Shown piece by piece: positions 1 through 4,807 of a stretch of 10,086 nt of DNA; the first letter of the stretch is position 1; each line of letters starts with the position of its first letter. The stretch is from an uncultured Treponema sp. (lineage in GTDB: Bacteria > Spirochaetota > Spirochaetia > Treponematales > Treponemataceae), in NCBI GenBank assembly GCA_946611835.1, contig CAMOEE010000084.1, positions 1-10,086 of the forward strand, read 5' to 3'. The notes under the pieces were generated by a model. It was not told the DNA's origin. It saw only the letters and a list, made by a program, of their open reading frames with translations, and did not search any database. The translations under genes and the position numbers were made by a program.

Positions 1-94
1 AGATATACTTCTTCATGCGTGGATCCCAACGTTTAACCTGGTGACCGAAATGTACGCCAGATTCAAGCAAACTCTTCATGGTTACTACTGCCAT
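1..94 (-). CDS. rpsB: 30S ribosomal protein S2, N-terminal fragment
   Basis: This is the first 31 codons of ribosomal protein S2, a small-subunit protein needed for late 30S assembly and for docking S1. The gene leaves the window at its left edge. The visible protein begins MAVVTMKSLLESGVHFGHQV and continues KRWDPRMKKYI; the GVHFGHQ..RWDP..KKYI pattern is characteristic of S2. The start is fixed by a strong AAGGAG Shine-Dalgarno sequence (102-107) seven bases before the ATG. It lies downstream of maf on the same strand, separated by a GC-richer 142-bp stretch with hairpin potential. In many bacteria rpsB is followed by tsf, but that would be outside the window. Identification is near certain despite truncation. 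Confidence 0.95.
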   Translation of the reverse strand, partial: MAVVTMKSLLESGVHFGHQVKRWDPRMKKYI

Positions 95-236
95 TGAGTT
101 TCTCCTTCACCGGAAATTCAATTTTGGAACTTGTGTCCTTTGAATTCCACCGTCTCTAGTTCTCGTGTCGCAAAAGCGACCGGATAATTACGAAACCTTG
201 CTCCGGCCAACAGCCTTACGCAAAGCCCGGCAGAAA
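95..236 (-). promoter_or_regulatory. Candidate structured leader of rpsB
   Basis: The region between maf and rpsB is less AT-rich than the other intergenic regions and shows no convincing -10 element, so rpsB may be read from an upstream promoter such as that of maf. In the sense of rpsB it holds a perfect 5-bp hairpin, GTCGC-TTTT-GCGAC (167-180), and a second helix formed by GGAATTC (142-148) and GAATTTCC (112-119) with one bulged base. The second helix closes just before the Shine-Dalgarno sequence. S2 regulates its own mRNA in enteric bacteria; autoregulation here is only a suggestion. Confidence 0.3.
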
Positions 237-827
237 CTACTCAAGAATTGAATAGCCCTGTTCTTTTAACATATCATAAAGCTCAAAAATAGGCAAGCCT
301 ACGACATTGGAGTTAGTACCTTCGATTTTTCGGATGAAGCAGGAAGCCAGCCCCTGGATACGATAACCACCGGCAACACCATGCCAGTCACCGGTATCGA
401 CATACCAGTCAATTTCTTCTTTTGACATAGGAGCGAAAGTAACATTAGTAATGGAAGTTCGGCTGGAAGCATACATCAAATCACCATTAAAAAGGGCAAT
501 TCCTGTTATGACCTGATGAGTTTTTCCCTGAAAATCCTGCATGAAGCTCGCAGCTTCCTCATTATCAGCCGGCTTTCCATAAAGTTTTCCGTCAAGAAGA
601 ACCATTGTATCAGCACCTAAAATCCATGGAATCTCATGTCCTGCCGGATAGGTACGCGCAACCGCATCGACCTTGCGATTTGCCAGAAATTCCGGGACCT
701 GCTCCAAAGGAATATCAGACGGATACTCCTCATTACTGTTAGAAACTTTTACCTGATAAGGGATGTTGAGCAATTTTAAAATTTCCTGACGACGAGGAGA
801 GGAAGAAGCTAAGATTATAGGTTTCAT
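237..827 (-). CDS. maf: Maf family nucleoside triphosphate pyrophosphatase
   Basis: Maf proteins are cytoplasmic pyrophosphatases that hydrolyse non-canonical or pyrimidine nucleoside triphosphates to monophosphates, as house-cleaning enzymes. The 196-residue product has the family hallmarks in order: ASSSPRR at 7-13, GADT at 71-74 with the likely catalytic Asp73, GKP at 84-86, KTHQVITG at 102-109, GGYRIQG at 153-159 and a C-terminal NVVGLP at 174-179. Length is normal. A longer frame reaches back to a TTG at 860, but the ATG at 827 is chosen because a GGAGG lies immediately upstream and the predicted transcript begins near 859. One oddity is that the usual D-K-A-G-A-Y-G-I-Q-G segment reads G-V-A-G-G-Y-R-I-Q-G here, losing the lysine. 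A strong promoter sits at 866-894. Confidence 0.93.
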   Translation of the reverse strand: MKPIILASSSPRRQEILKLLNIPYQVKVSNSNEEYPSDIPLEQVPEFLANRKVDAVARTYPAGHEIPWILGADTMVLLDGKLYGKPADNEEAASFMQDFQGKTHQVITGIALFNGDLMYASSRTSITNVTFAPMSKEEIDWYVDTGDWHGVAGGYRIQGLASCFIRKIEGTNSNVVGLPIFELYDMLKEQGYSILE

Positions 828-865
828 ACATCCTCCGATTAAACATTTTGTAATAAACAATGGAT

Positions 866-894
866 ATTTTAATGTAAAATTAAGTATTTATCAA
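866..894 (-). promoter_or_regulatory. Sigma-70-type promoter of maf
   Basis: On the minus strand TTGATA (889-894) and TAAAAT (866-871) are separated by exactly 17 bases. Transcription would start near 859, giving a leader of about 32 bases that contains the maf Shine-Dalgarno sequence. It lies just beyond the terminator of the upstream gene, so maf probably begins a new transcription unit, possibly continuing into rpsB. Confidence 0.7.
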
Positions 895-905
895 CAGATT
901 TCTAT

Positions 906-935
906 AAAAAAAAGGCGGATGCCTAAGCACCGCCT
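906..935 (-). terminator. Rho-independent terminator of the HEAT-like gene
   Basis: On the minus strand the stem AGGCGG-TGC pairs with GCA-CCGCCT (one unpaired base) around a four-base loop, followed by a run of at least seven T. It lies about 20 bases after the stop codon of the gene at 956-1657 and before the maf promoter. Confidence 0.88.
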
Positions 936-955
936 CTTACAAGCAGAATCAAATA

Positions 956-1657
956 TTATTTGGCATCCTTGTTCTTGTTTTTGTTGCTCGCCTGAAGTTT
1001 TTTAAGAAGATTGAGAGCACGATCACGAACAGGCTTTACATAATGATAGTTCGTCGCAATCTGGCCGACTGACTGAATCATAGAGCCTTTGTCCTGAACC
1101 TTATCAGCGATTTTCTCGTATGCGATAAGAACCTCAAGGGCGAGGGAACTTGTTGGATTAAGGACAGCGTTCTTTTTGTTTGCCCAGGCGATTGTGTTGA
1201 CAACATCATCGTTGTCGTTAAGGCCGATTTCGCCCAATGACCGGACAGCAGCAGTGATAACCATAGGCTCATTATCTGCGAGGGCAATATTCTTGAGGGT
1301 TGTCTTTGACTGCTCAGTAGGAACTTTTGCGAGAATATCACATGCACGGGCACGGATATCAGGGAAATTGTTCATGAGACGACCACCCTGTCGAGACTGA
1401 GTGTTTACGCCTTCACCGGCAAGGTGATCGAGAGCGACCATCATATCTGGAGACACGCGGCCTTCCTCAACAGCATTCTCAAGATACTGAAGGGCAACAA
1501 GCTTGTTGTCACGCTCGTCTGAATTGGCCAGCTCTGTGATAACGACATCCTCGACCGAACTCAAATATTCTTCTTCAGCTGATTTCTCCTGCGCAGCCAA
1601 AGAAAATGTCAAGAAAAGAGAACATGCAGCAATAGCAATCTTTTTCAAAGGTTTCAT
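956..1657 (-). CDS. Secreted HEAT-repeat-like protein
   Basis: This 233-residue protein is of unknown specific function. A signal peptide is clear: basic start MKPLKK, hydrophobic core to about residue 20, and a probable signal peptidase I site after LAA (residues 20-22) before QEKSAEE. No lipobox cysteine follows, so it is predicted to be periplasmic or exported. The mature part is a series of amphipathic helices with the spacing of HEAT or armadillo-like repeats, for example IRARACDILAKV near 101-112 and PMVITAAVRSLGEIG near 131-145. Such solenoids usually bind other proteins; no catalytic motif is visible. The tail is lysine- and asparagine-rich. The start has GGAGG about eight bases upstream. 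It has its own promoter and terminator and lies downstream of a lipoprotein gene on the same strand, so a shared envelope role is possible but unproven. Confidence 0.82.
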   Translation of the reverse strand: MKPLKKIAIAACSLFLTFSLAAQEKSAEEEYLSSVEDVVITELANSDERDNKLVALQYLENAVEEGRVSPDMMVALDHLAGEGVNTQSRQGGRLMNNFPDIRARACDILAKVPTEQSKTTLKNIALADNEPMVITAAVRSLGEIGLNDNDDVVNTIAWANKKNAVLNPTSSLALEVLIAYEKIADKVQDKGSMIQSVGQIATNYHYVKPVRDRALNLLKKLQASNKNKNKDAK

Positions 1658-1712
1658 CTAAAAATCCTCCTGATGGACTCCGGGCGCTTAAAGAAGTTAC
1701 ACCCGAAATGCA

Positions 1713-1741
1713 ATTATAAAATATTAGGCGTAAAAAAGCAA
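1713..1741 (-). promoter_or_regulatory. Promoter of the HEAT-like gene
   Basis: On the minus strand TTGCTT (1736-1741) and a perfect TATAAT (1713-1718) are 17 bases apart. The predicted start near 1706 gives a leader of roughly 48 bases carrying the GGAGG site. The promoter begins only 20 bases after the lipoprotein stop codon, and no clear terminator separates the two genes. Confidence 0.72.
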
Positions 1742-1760
1742 CTCAGTTTCCGAAGATTTG

Positions 1761-2375
1761 CTAATTCTCGATTGGCGGAATATGAACCATCCATCGACCG
1801 TCTATCTTATTGAAATAATAGTAGACTGTGACCAGCGCATTATCCTTGCCTTTCTCTGACTCCTGCACCTGAACGGCCTTAATGTACGAGTCGGAAATAT
1901 AGCGGATTTCTGACACTGTCTTGCCAGCCCGGGCAGGAATGAAGACATAGTTGAAGTAATCCCTAAGGTCACGGAGCTTGATTCCTTTTACAGGAAGGCG
2001 CTTCTCAGCCTTCTGAAGATTCTTTCGGAGCATCCAGTACTCGATTGACTCCTGATCAACATAGGTAACCCACGAATTGTAATCCTTCGATCTCATGATG
2101 GTATCAAGTTCAGAGATAATCTTGAGAACCTGATCCTTATCATCAACGAAGGTGTTGCGGTCAATGGAAACATCACCGACTGAACGGGCATATTCGTCGT
2201 CCTCTACGGCAGGTTCCGGCTGGGCCGTCTCAGGCTCTGGCTGGGCAACCTCGACAGGAGGCTCCTCTACAGGGGCCGGGGCAACATTCGTGCTTCCGCA
2301 AGAGACAAAAGCTCCGGCGAAAACAAAACCAACTGCACAAAAAAATGATTTATAAGCTAATTTAGATAATTTCAT
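1761..2375 (-). CDS. Lipoprotein with Pro/Glu-rich linker
   Basis: I do not recognise the family. The 204-residue product starts MKLSKLAYKSFF, has a hydrophobic core and reaches an AFVSC sequence with Cys26, which fits a spirochaetal lipoprotein signal: lipidation at Cys26 and anchoring to a membrane. Residues about 33-60 form a Pro/Glu-rich linker with AQPEPE-type repeats, as seen in surface or periplasmic tethered proteins. The folded part (about 65-204) has several aromatic residues, including a VTVYYYFNKIDGRWMVH stretch reminiscent of NTF2-like folds, though this is only an impression. In-frame GTG and ATG codons lie at 2393 and 2390, but the ATG at 2375 is preferred: the -10 element overlaps the upstream codons and transcription should start at or next to 2375. 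No Shine-Dalgarno sequence is present. It is divergent from coaD. Confidence 0.8.
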   Translation of the reverse strand: MKLSKLAYKSFFCAVGFVFAGAFVSCGSTNVAPAPVEEPPVEVAQPEPETAQPEPAVEDDEYARSVGDVSIDRNTFVDDKDQVLKIISELDTIMRSKDYNSWVTYVDQESIEYWMLRKNLQKAEKRLPVKGIKLRDLRDYFNYVFIPARAGKTVSEIRYISDSYIKAVQVQESEKGKDNALVTVYYYFNKIDGRWMVHIPPIEN

Positions 2376-2381
2376 ATTACA

Positions 2382-2410
2382 ATCATACATCACTTGTTGC
2401 GATTCGTCAA
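2382..2410 (-). promoter_or_regulatory. Promoter of the lipoprotein gene, predicted leaderless start
   Basis: On the minus strand TTGACG (2405-2410) and TATGAT (2382-2387) are 17 bases apart. Only six bases lie between the -10 element and the ATG at 2375, so the transcript is predicted to begin at or next to the start codon. It overlaps the divergent coaD promoter region. Confidence 0.62.
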
Positions 2411-2425
2411 ATATGTTAATTTTAT
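2397..2425 (+). promoter_or_regulatory. Possible coaD promoter, predicted leaderless start
   Basis: TTGCGA (2397-2402) and TTTTAT (2420-2425) are 17 bases apart, with six bases before the coaD ATG. The -10 match is only moderate and the region is AT-rich, so other registers are possible. The absence of any purine-rich ribosome binding site in front of coaD supports a very short or absent leader. Confidence 0.4.
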
Positions 2426-2431
2426 TTTAAT

Positions 2432-2911
2432 ATGACTTCCGCAGTATTTCCGGGGACTTTCGATCCACCTACAAACGGCCACCTTAATTTAATAGAGCGG
2501 GGCAGCCGTCTTTTCGACAAACTTGATGTAGTCGTCGCATACAACCCTAACAAAGCCTACCTTTTCTCACCCGAGGAGCGGCTCAGCATGCTCAGGGAGC
2601 TTACGAAAGACTTCAAGAATGTAACCGTGCACCTATGGGACAGGCTCATCGTAGAATACGCCGAAAAAAACAATGCGAACATTCTATTGAGAGGCATCCG
2701 GAATTCAAACGACTTCTCATACGAGTTCGACCTGTCGCTCATGAACCACAACCTCGACTCAAAGATAGAAACCCTTTTTCTCCCGACAGAGGCAAAATAT
2801 GTAATCGTTCGCTCAAGCTCGATAAAGGAACTCGCCCAGTTCGGCGGCGACATATCGGGAATGGTGCCGAAAATCGTCGAAAAAGCCATAAAAACGAAGT
2901 ACAAAGGCTAG
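2432..2911 (+). CDS. coaD: Phosphopantetheine adenylyltransferase
   Basis: CoaD transfers AMP from ATP to 4'-phosphopantetheine, forming dephospho-CoA in the penultimate step of CoA synthesis in the cytoplasm. The 159-residue protein has the usual length for the bacterial enzyme. Motifs are in place: the nucleotidyltransferase signature GTFDPPTNGH at 8-17, with the T-x-G-H histidine at His17; LLRGIRNSNDFSYE at 85-98; and RSSSIKE at 127-133, corresponding to the ISSS-type loop. The start at 2432 places the protein in register with the family, whose N terminus is only a few residues before the first beta strand. No Shine-Dalgarno sequence precedes it. The gene is monocistronic by position, followed by 150 bases holding two rpmF promoters. 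CoA supplies the prosthetic arm of the acyl carrier protein encoded just downstream, a functional link. Confidence 0.96.
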   Translation: MTSAVFPGTFDPPTNGHLNLIERGSRLFDKLDVVVAYNPNKAYLFSPEERLSMLRELTKDFKNVTVHLWDRLIVEYAEKNNANILLRGIRNSNDFSYEFDLSLMNHNLDSKIETLFLPTEAKYVIVRSSSIKELAQFGGDISGMVPKIVEKAIKTKYKG

Positions 2912-2959
2912 TCCGAATCTTTTCTCTGACATTTTTTCCAAATTTGTCATAAAAAAGAA

Positions 2960-2988
2960 TTGACAAGCGAAACTTTGTGTGTAATAAT
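2960..2988 (+). promoter_or_regulatory. Distal promoter of rpmF-acpP
   Basis: A perfect TTGACA (2960-2965) is followed after 17 bases by AATAAT (2983-2988), five of six matches to consensus. Transcription would start near 2995, within the -35 element of a second promoter, which suggests tandem promoters for a highly expressed ribosomal protein and acyl carrier protein unit. Confidence 0.6.
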
Positions 2989-2990
2989 AA

Positions 2991-3020
2991 TTGACATTCG
3001 GGTATAAACTGTTGTAGTAT
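2991..3020 (+). promoter_or_regulatory. Proximal promoter of rpmF-acpP
   Basis: A second perfect TTGACA (2991-2996) is followed after 18 bases by TAGTAT (3015-3020). A TATAAA also occurs at 3018-3023 but would need a 21-base spacer. The predicted start is near 3027, leaving a leader of about 35 bases with a GTGAGG ribosome binding site before rpmF. Confidence 0.5.
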
Positions 3021-3061
3021 AAATCCCGTTATTCATAAAATTATATAGTGAGGTTTATAAT

Positions 3062-3250
3062 ATGGCAGTACCTAGAGCGAAAACATCAAAAGCTCGCACA
3101 CGCAGACGACGCGGTGTAAACATGCATCTCGAAGCTCCACAGCTTGTTGCTTGCGGCAACTGTGGCAACCTTGTTATGCCACACCATGTTTGTCCGAAAT
3201 GTGGTTTCTACCGTGGTCGCCAGGTAATCACACCTGAAGTAAACGGTTAA
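3062..3250 (+). CDS. rpmF: 50S ribosomal protein L32
   Basis: L32 is a small zinc-ribbon protein of the large ribosomal subunit. The 62-residue product starts MAVPRAKTSKARTRRRRG, the usual basic tail that threads into rRNA, and has two CxxC pairs, Cys31/Cys34 and Cys44/Cys47, so this is the zinc-binding form rather than the cysteine-free paralogue. Length is typical. A GTGAGG ribosome binding site lies upstream. It is first in a unit with acpP, separated by 55 bases that contain a perfect 11-bp hairpin. In many bacteria plsX and several fab genes lie between rpmF and acpP; here acpP follows directly, which is a reduced arrangement. Confidence 0.97.
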   Translation: MAVPRAKTSKARTRRRRGVNMHLEAPQLVACGNCGNLVMPHHVCPKCGFYRGRQVITPEVNG

Positions 3251-3260
3251 CAAAACAAAG

Positions 3261-3288
3261 GCATTATGCCCCTGAGCGGGCATAATGC
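3261..3288 (+). other. Intercistronic 11-bp hairpin between rpmF and acpP
   Basis: GCATTATGCCC (3261-3271) pairs perfectly with GGGCATAATGC (3278-3288) around a six-base loop, CTGAGC. No T run follows; instead the acpP Shine-Dalgarno sequence begins six bases later. It is therefore not a classical terminator. A processing or stabilising element that lets acpP mRNA accumulate separately from rpmF is a reasonable guess. Confidence 0.75.
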
Positions 3289-3305
3289 AAAAGAAGGAGA
3301 AAATC

Positions 3306-3542
3306 ATGGACGAATTGTTCGTAAAAATCCAGAAGCTCATCGCTGAGAAACTTGAAATCGACGAGAGCAAAGTCACAATGGAAGCTTCTTTCCGTGGCGA
3401 CCTCGGTGCAGACAGCCTCGACACATACGAGCTTGTTTACGCTATCGAAGAGGAATTGGGCGTTTCTATCCCTGACGAGAAGGCTAACGAATTCGAGACA
3501 GTTAAAGACGCTTACGATTTCATCAAATCAGCACAGGCATAA
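3306..3542 (+). CDS. acpP: Acyl carrier protein
   Basis: The acyl carrier protein carries growing fatty acyl chains as thioesters on a 4'-phosphopantetheine arm in the cytoplasm. The 78-residue acidic product has the DSLD motif with Ser37 as the attachment residue, in the context GADSLDTYELVYAIEEELG, and ends with a typical YDFIKSAQA helix. The start at 3306 is chosen because an AAGGAG (3294-3299) lies six bases upstream. An in-frame ATG at 3285 would begin inside the hairpin and add seven residues not seen in the family. No other fatty acid synthesis genes are visible nearby. A strong terminator follows at 3568. The arm is derived from CoA, whose synthesis uses the product of the nearby coaD. 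Confidence 0.97.
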   Translation: MDELFVKIQKLIAEKLEIDESKVTMEASFRGDLGADSLDTYELVYAIEEELGVSIPDEKANEFETVKDAYDFIKSAQA

Positions 3543-3567
3543 GTCTTGCGCCTAACGGCAAAGAGAG

Positions 3568-3600
3568 CACAGGTTCCAGCAACCTGTGTTTTTTTATTTT
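3568..3600 (+). terminator. Rho-independent terminator of rpmF-acpP
   Basis: CACAGGTT (3568-3575) pairs perfectly with AACCTGTG (3581-3588) around a five-base loop and is followed by a run of seven T. It ends only 22 bases before the rnc start codon, so rnc needs its own promoter. Confidence 0.92.
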
Positions 3601-3606
3601 AAAATA

Positions 3607-3615
3607 TGCTATAAT
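3607..3615 (+). promoter_or_regulatory. Extended -10 promoter of rnc, predicted leaderless start
   Basis: TGC followed by a perfect TATAAT (3610-3615) forms an extended -10 element. Exactly six bases separate it from the rnc ATG at 3622, so transcription should start at the start codon itself. The -35 position falls in the T run of the preceding terminator and matches consensus poorly, which the extended -10 would compensate. Confidence 0.6.
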
Positions 3616-3621
3616 AAAAAA

Positions 3622-4350
3622 ATGCTTCTTTCTAAAAAAAATCTTTCACCGCAGAGAATCAAAGACCTCAACAATTTTTCAAAAGGAATCGCAATCAAAT
3701 TCTCAAACCTCAATCTTCTTGAGCTGGCTTTCACCCACCGTTCCGTGGCAAGTGACGGGAAGACCAGCAGGCACCACAACAACGAGCGCCTTGAATTTTT
3801 GGGCGACAGCGTGCTTGGTATGGCAACGGCCGCCTATCTTTATGAGCATCTCATGGACAATCCTGAAGGAGACCTGGCAAAAATAAAGAGCGCCGTTGTA
3901 AGCGAACAGAGCCTGGCTCCAATTGCCCTAAAAATAGGCATCGATAAGATGCTGATACTGGGAAAAGGCGAGGAGATGAGCGGAGGAAGACAGAAAAAAG
4001 CTATCCTTGCCGATGCTGTCGAGGCCGTGATCGGGGCCTACTACCTTGATGCGGGCTACAAGGCGGCAGAAAAGCTGGTCCTCTCGTTTATGATTCCGGC
4101 CATCGAAAACTACCTGTCAGACAGCGGCGCAAAGGATTTCAAGTCAATGCTGCAGGAAGCTCACCAGAAGAAATACAAGTCCTGCCCGACCTATGAGCTC
4201 GTCAAAGAGACAGGGCCAGACCACGACCGTACCTTCTGGGTCAGCGTGCATCTGAAAAACGCCACTTACGGGCCTGAAAGCGGAAAGAACAAAAAAGAAG
4301 CTGAGCAGAATGTAGCAAAAAAAGCATGGATTGAGCTTTTCGGGGATTGA
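3622..4350 (+). CDS. rnc: Ribonuclease III
   Basis: RNase III cleaves double-stranded RNA, processing the 30S rRNA precursor and some mRNAs. The 242-residue protein has the catalytic domain followed by a double-stranded RNA-binding domain. The signature HNNERLEFLGDSVL spans 52-65 with catalytic Glu58 and Asp62; the second metal-binding pair is Asp131 and Glu134 in LADAVEAVIGA. The RNA-binding domain begins at DFKSMLQEA (172) and includes the C-terminal KNKKEAEQNVAKKAW helix. The frame is open upstream to a GTG at 3586, but that codon lies inside the acpP terminator, so the ATG at 3622 is chosen. There is no Shine-Dalgarno sequence; a consensus -10 ends six bases before the ATG. The stop is followed by the rpmE promoter region. 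Confidence 0.96.
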   Translation: MLLSKKNLSPQRIKDLNNFSKGIAIKFSNLNLLELAFTHRSVASDGKTSRHHNNERLEFLGDSVLGMATAAYLYEHLMDNPEGDLAKIKSAVVSEQSLAPIALKIGIDKMLILGKGEEMSGGRQKKAILADAVEAVIGAYYLDAGYKAAEKLVLSFMIPAIENYLSDSGAKDFKSMLQEAHQKKYKSCPTYELVKETGPDHDRTFWVSVHLKNATYGPESGKNKKEAEQNVAKKAWIELFGD

Positions 4351-4366
4351 CCTGTCTGTTTATTTT

Positions 4367-4395
4367 TTGATAATATAGAAAAATCTTCTTGTGAT
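4367..4395 (+). promoter_or_regulatory. Probable promoter of rpmE
   Basis: TTGATA (4367-4372) and TGTGAT (4390-4395) are 17 bases apart. The predicted transcription start near 4402 coincides with the left arm of a closing helix in the rpmE leader, which supports this register. It lies 16 bases after the rnc stop. Confidence 0.5.
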
Positions 4396-4400
4396 ATTAA

Positions 4401-4489
4401 CTTGCTTCCTAACAGTGATGGAATGATAGAAGTGGCCGTTTTAAGGCCTCAAGCTAGTGGTGACTGGGGTTGCTTTAATGTCGGGCAAG
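4401..4489 (+). promoter_or_regulatory. Candidate structured 5' leader of rpmE
   Basis: The stretch before rpmE can fold into a closed structure. CTTGC (4401-4405) pairs with GCAAG (4485-4489). Inside are a GGCC/GGCC hairpin (4434-4437 with 4445-4448) and a second arm, AAGC (4451-4454) with GCTT (4472-4475), extended by AGT/ACT around a GGTG loop. The ribosome binding site AAGGAG lies five bases after the closing helix. L31 leaders that control rpmE are known in several phyla; assignment to one of those families cannot be made by eye. Confidence 0.4.
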
Positions 4490-4508
4490 AAATAAGGAGT
4501 TTTATTTT

Positions 4509-4718
4509 ATGAAAAAGGGAATCCACCCAGAGTACAAACTGACAAAAATCACCTGCCAGTGCGGTAATGTCATCGAGACTAGATCAACAGTCTCTGACAT
4601 CCATGTTGAAATTTGTTCTGCCTGCCACCCCTTCTACACAGGCAAGCAGAAGCTCGTCGACACAGCAGGACGAATCGAGCGCTTCAACAAACGCTTCGGT
4701 ATCAAGTCAGACAAATAA
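4509..4718 (+). CDS. rpmE: 50S ribosomal protein L31, zinc-binding form
   Basis: L31 bridges the two ribosomal subunits. The 69-residue product starts MKKGIHPEYKLTKITCQCGN and has the four cysteines of the zinc-binding type, Cys16, Cys18, Cys36 and Cys39, the last two in CSACHPFYTGKQK. The tail (RIERFNKRFGIKSDK) matches the family. It is therefore the zinc-containing L31 and not the cysteine-free form made under zinc limitation. An AAGGAG site (4494-4499) lies nine bases before the ATG. It has its own promoter, a leader of about 107 bases that may be structured, and a strong bidirectional terminator 19 bases after the stop. Confidence 0.97.
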   Translation: MKKGIHPEYKLTKITCQCGNVIETRSTVSDIHVEICSACHPFYTGKQKLVDTAGRIERFNKRFGIKSDK

Positions 4719-4736
4719 GCCTGACATCCGATTTCT

Positions 4737-4767
4737 AAAAAAGCTCCCCAAATGGGGAGTTTTTTTT
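4737..4767. terminator. Bidirectional terminator between rpmE and the rlmK-like gene
   Basis: CTCCCC (4744-4749) pairs with GGGGAG (4754-4759) around AAAT. The stem is flanked by a run of A on the left and a run of eight T on the right, so it reads as a terminator in both directions. It serves rpmE from the left and the convergent methyltransferase gene, ending at 4808, from the right. Confidence 0.92.
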
Positions 4768-4807
4768 GTTTTAAAGCCAATCCGAATCTTCCTCGTTATG
4801 AATTGAA

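Noticed and set aside
828..860. Upstream TTG start for Maf
   Set aside because: The predicted transcript begins about here, no ribosome site precedes it, and GGAGG sits directly before the ATG at 827, which gives the normal family N terminus.
2927..2956. Possible terminator after coaD (TGACA/TGTCA stem)
   Set aside because: The stem is only five A/T-rich pairs with a 13-base loop and is followed by A rather than T, so it does not read as a terminator in either direction.
3586..3621. Upstream GTG start for RNase III
   Set aside because: The GTG lies inside the acpP terminator stem and the added residues are simply the translated T/A-rich tract.
4351..4380. T-rich tract after rnc as a terminator
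   Set aside because: No stem precedes the T run, and the tract is better explained as part of the rpmE -35 element.
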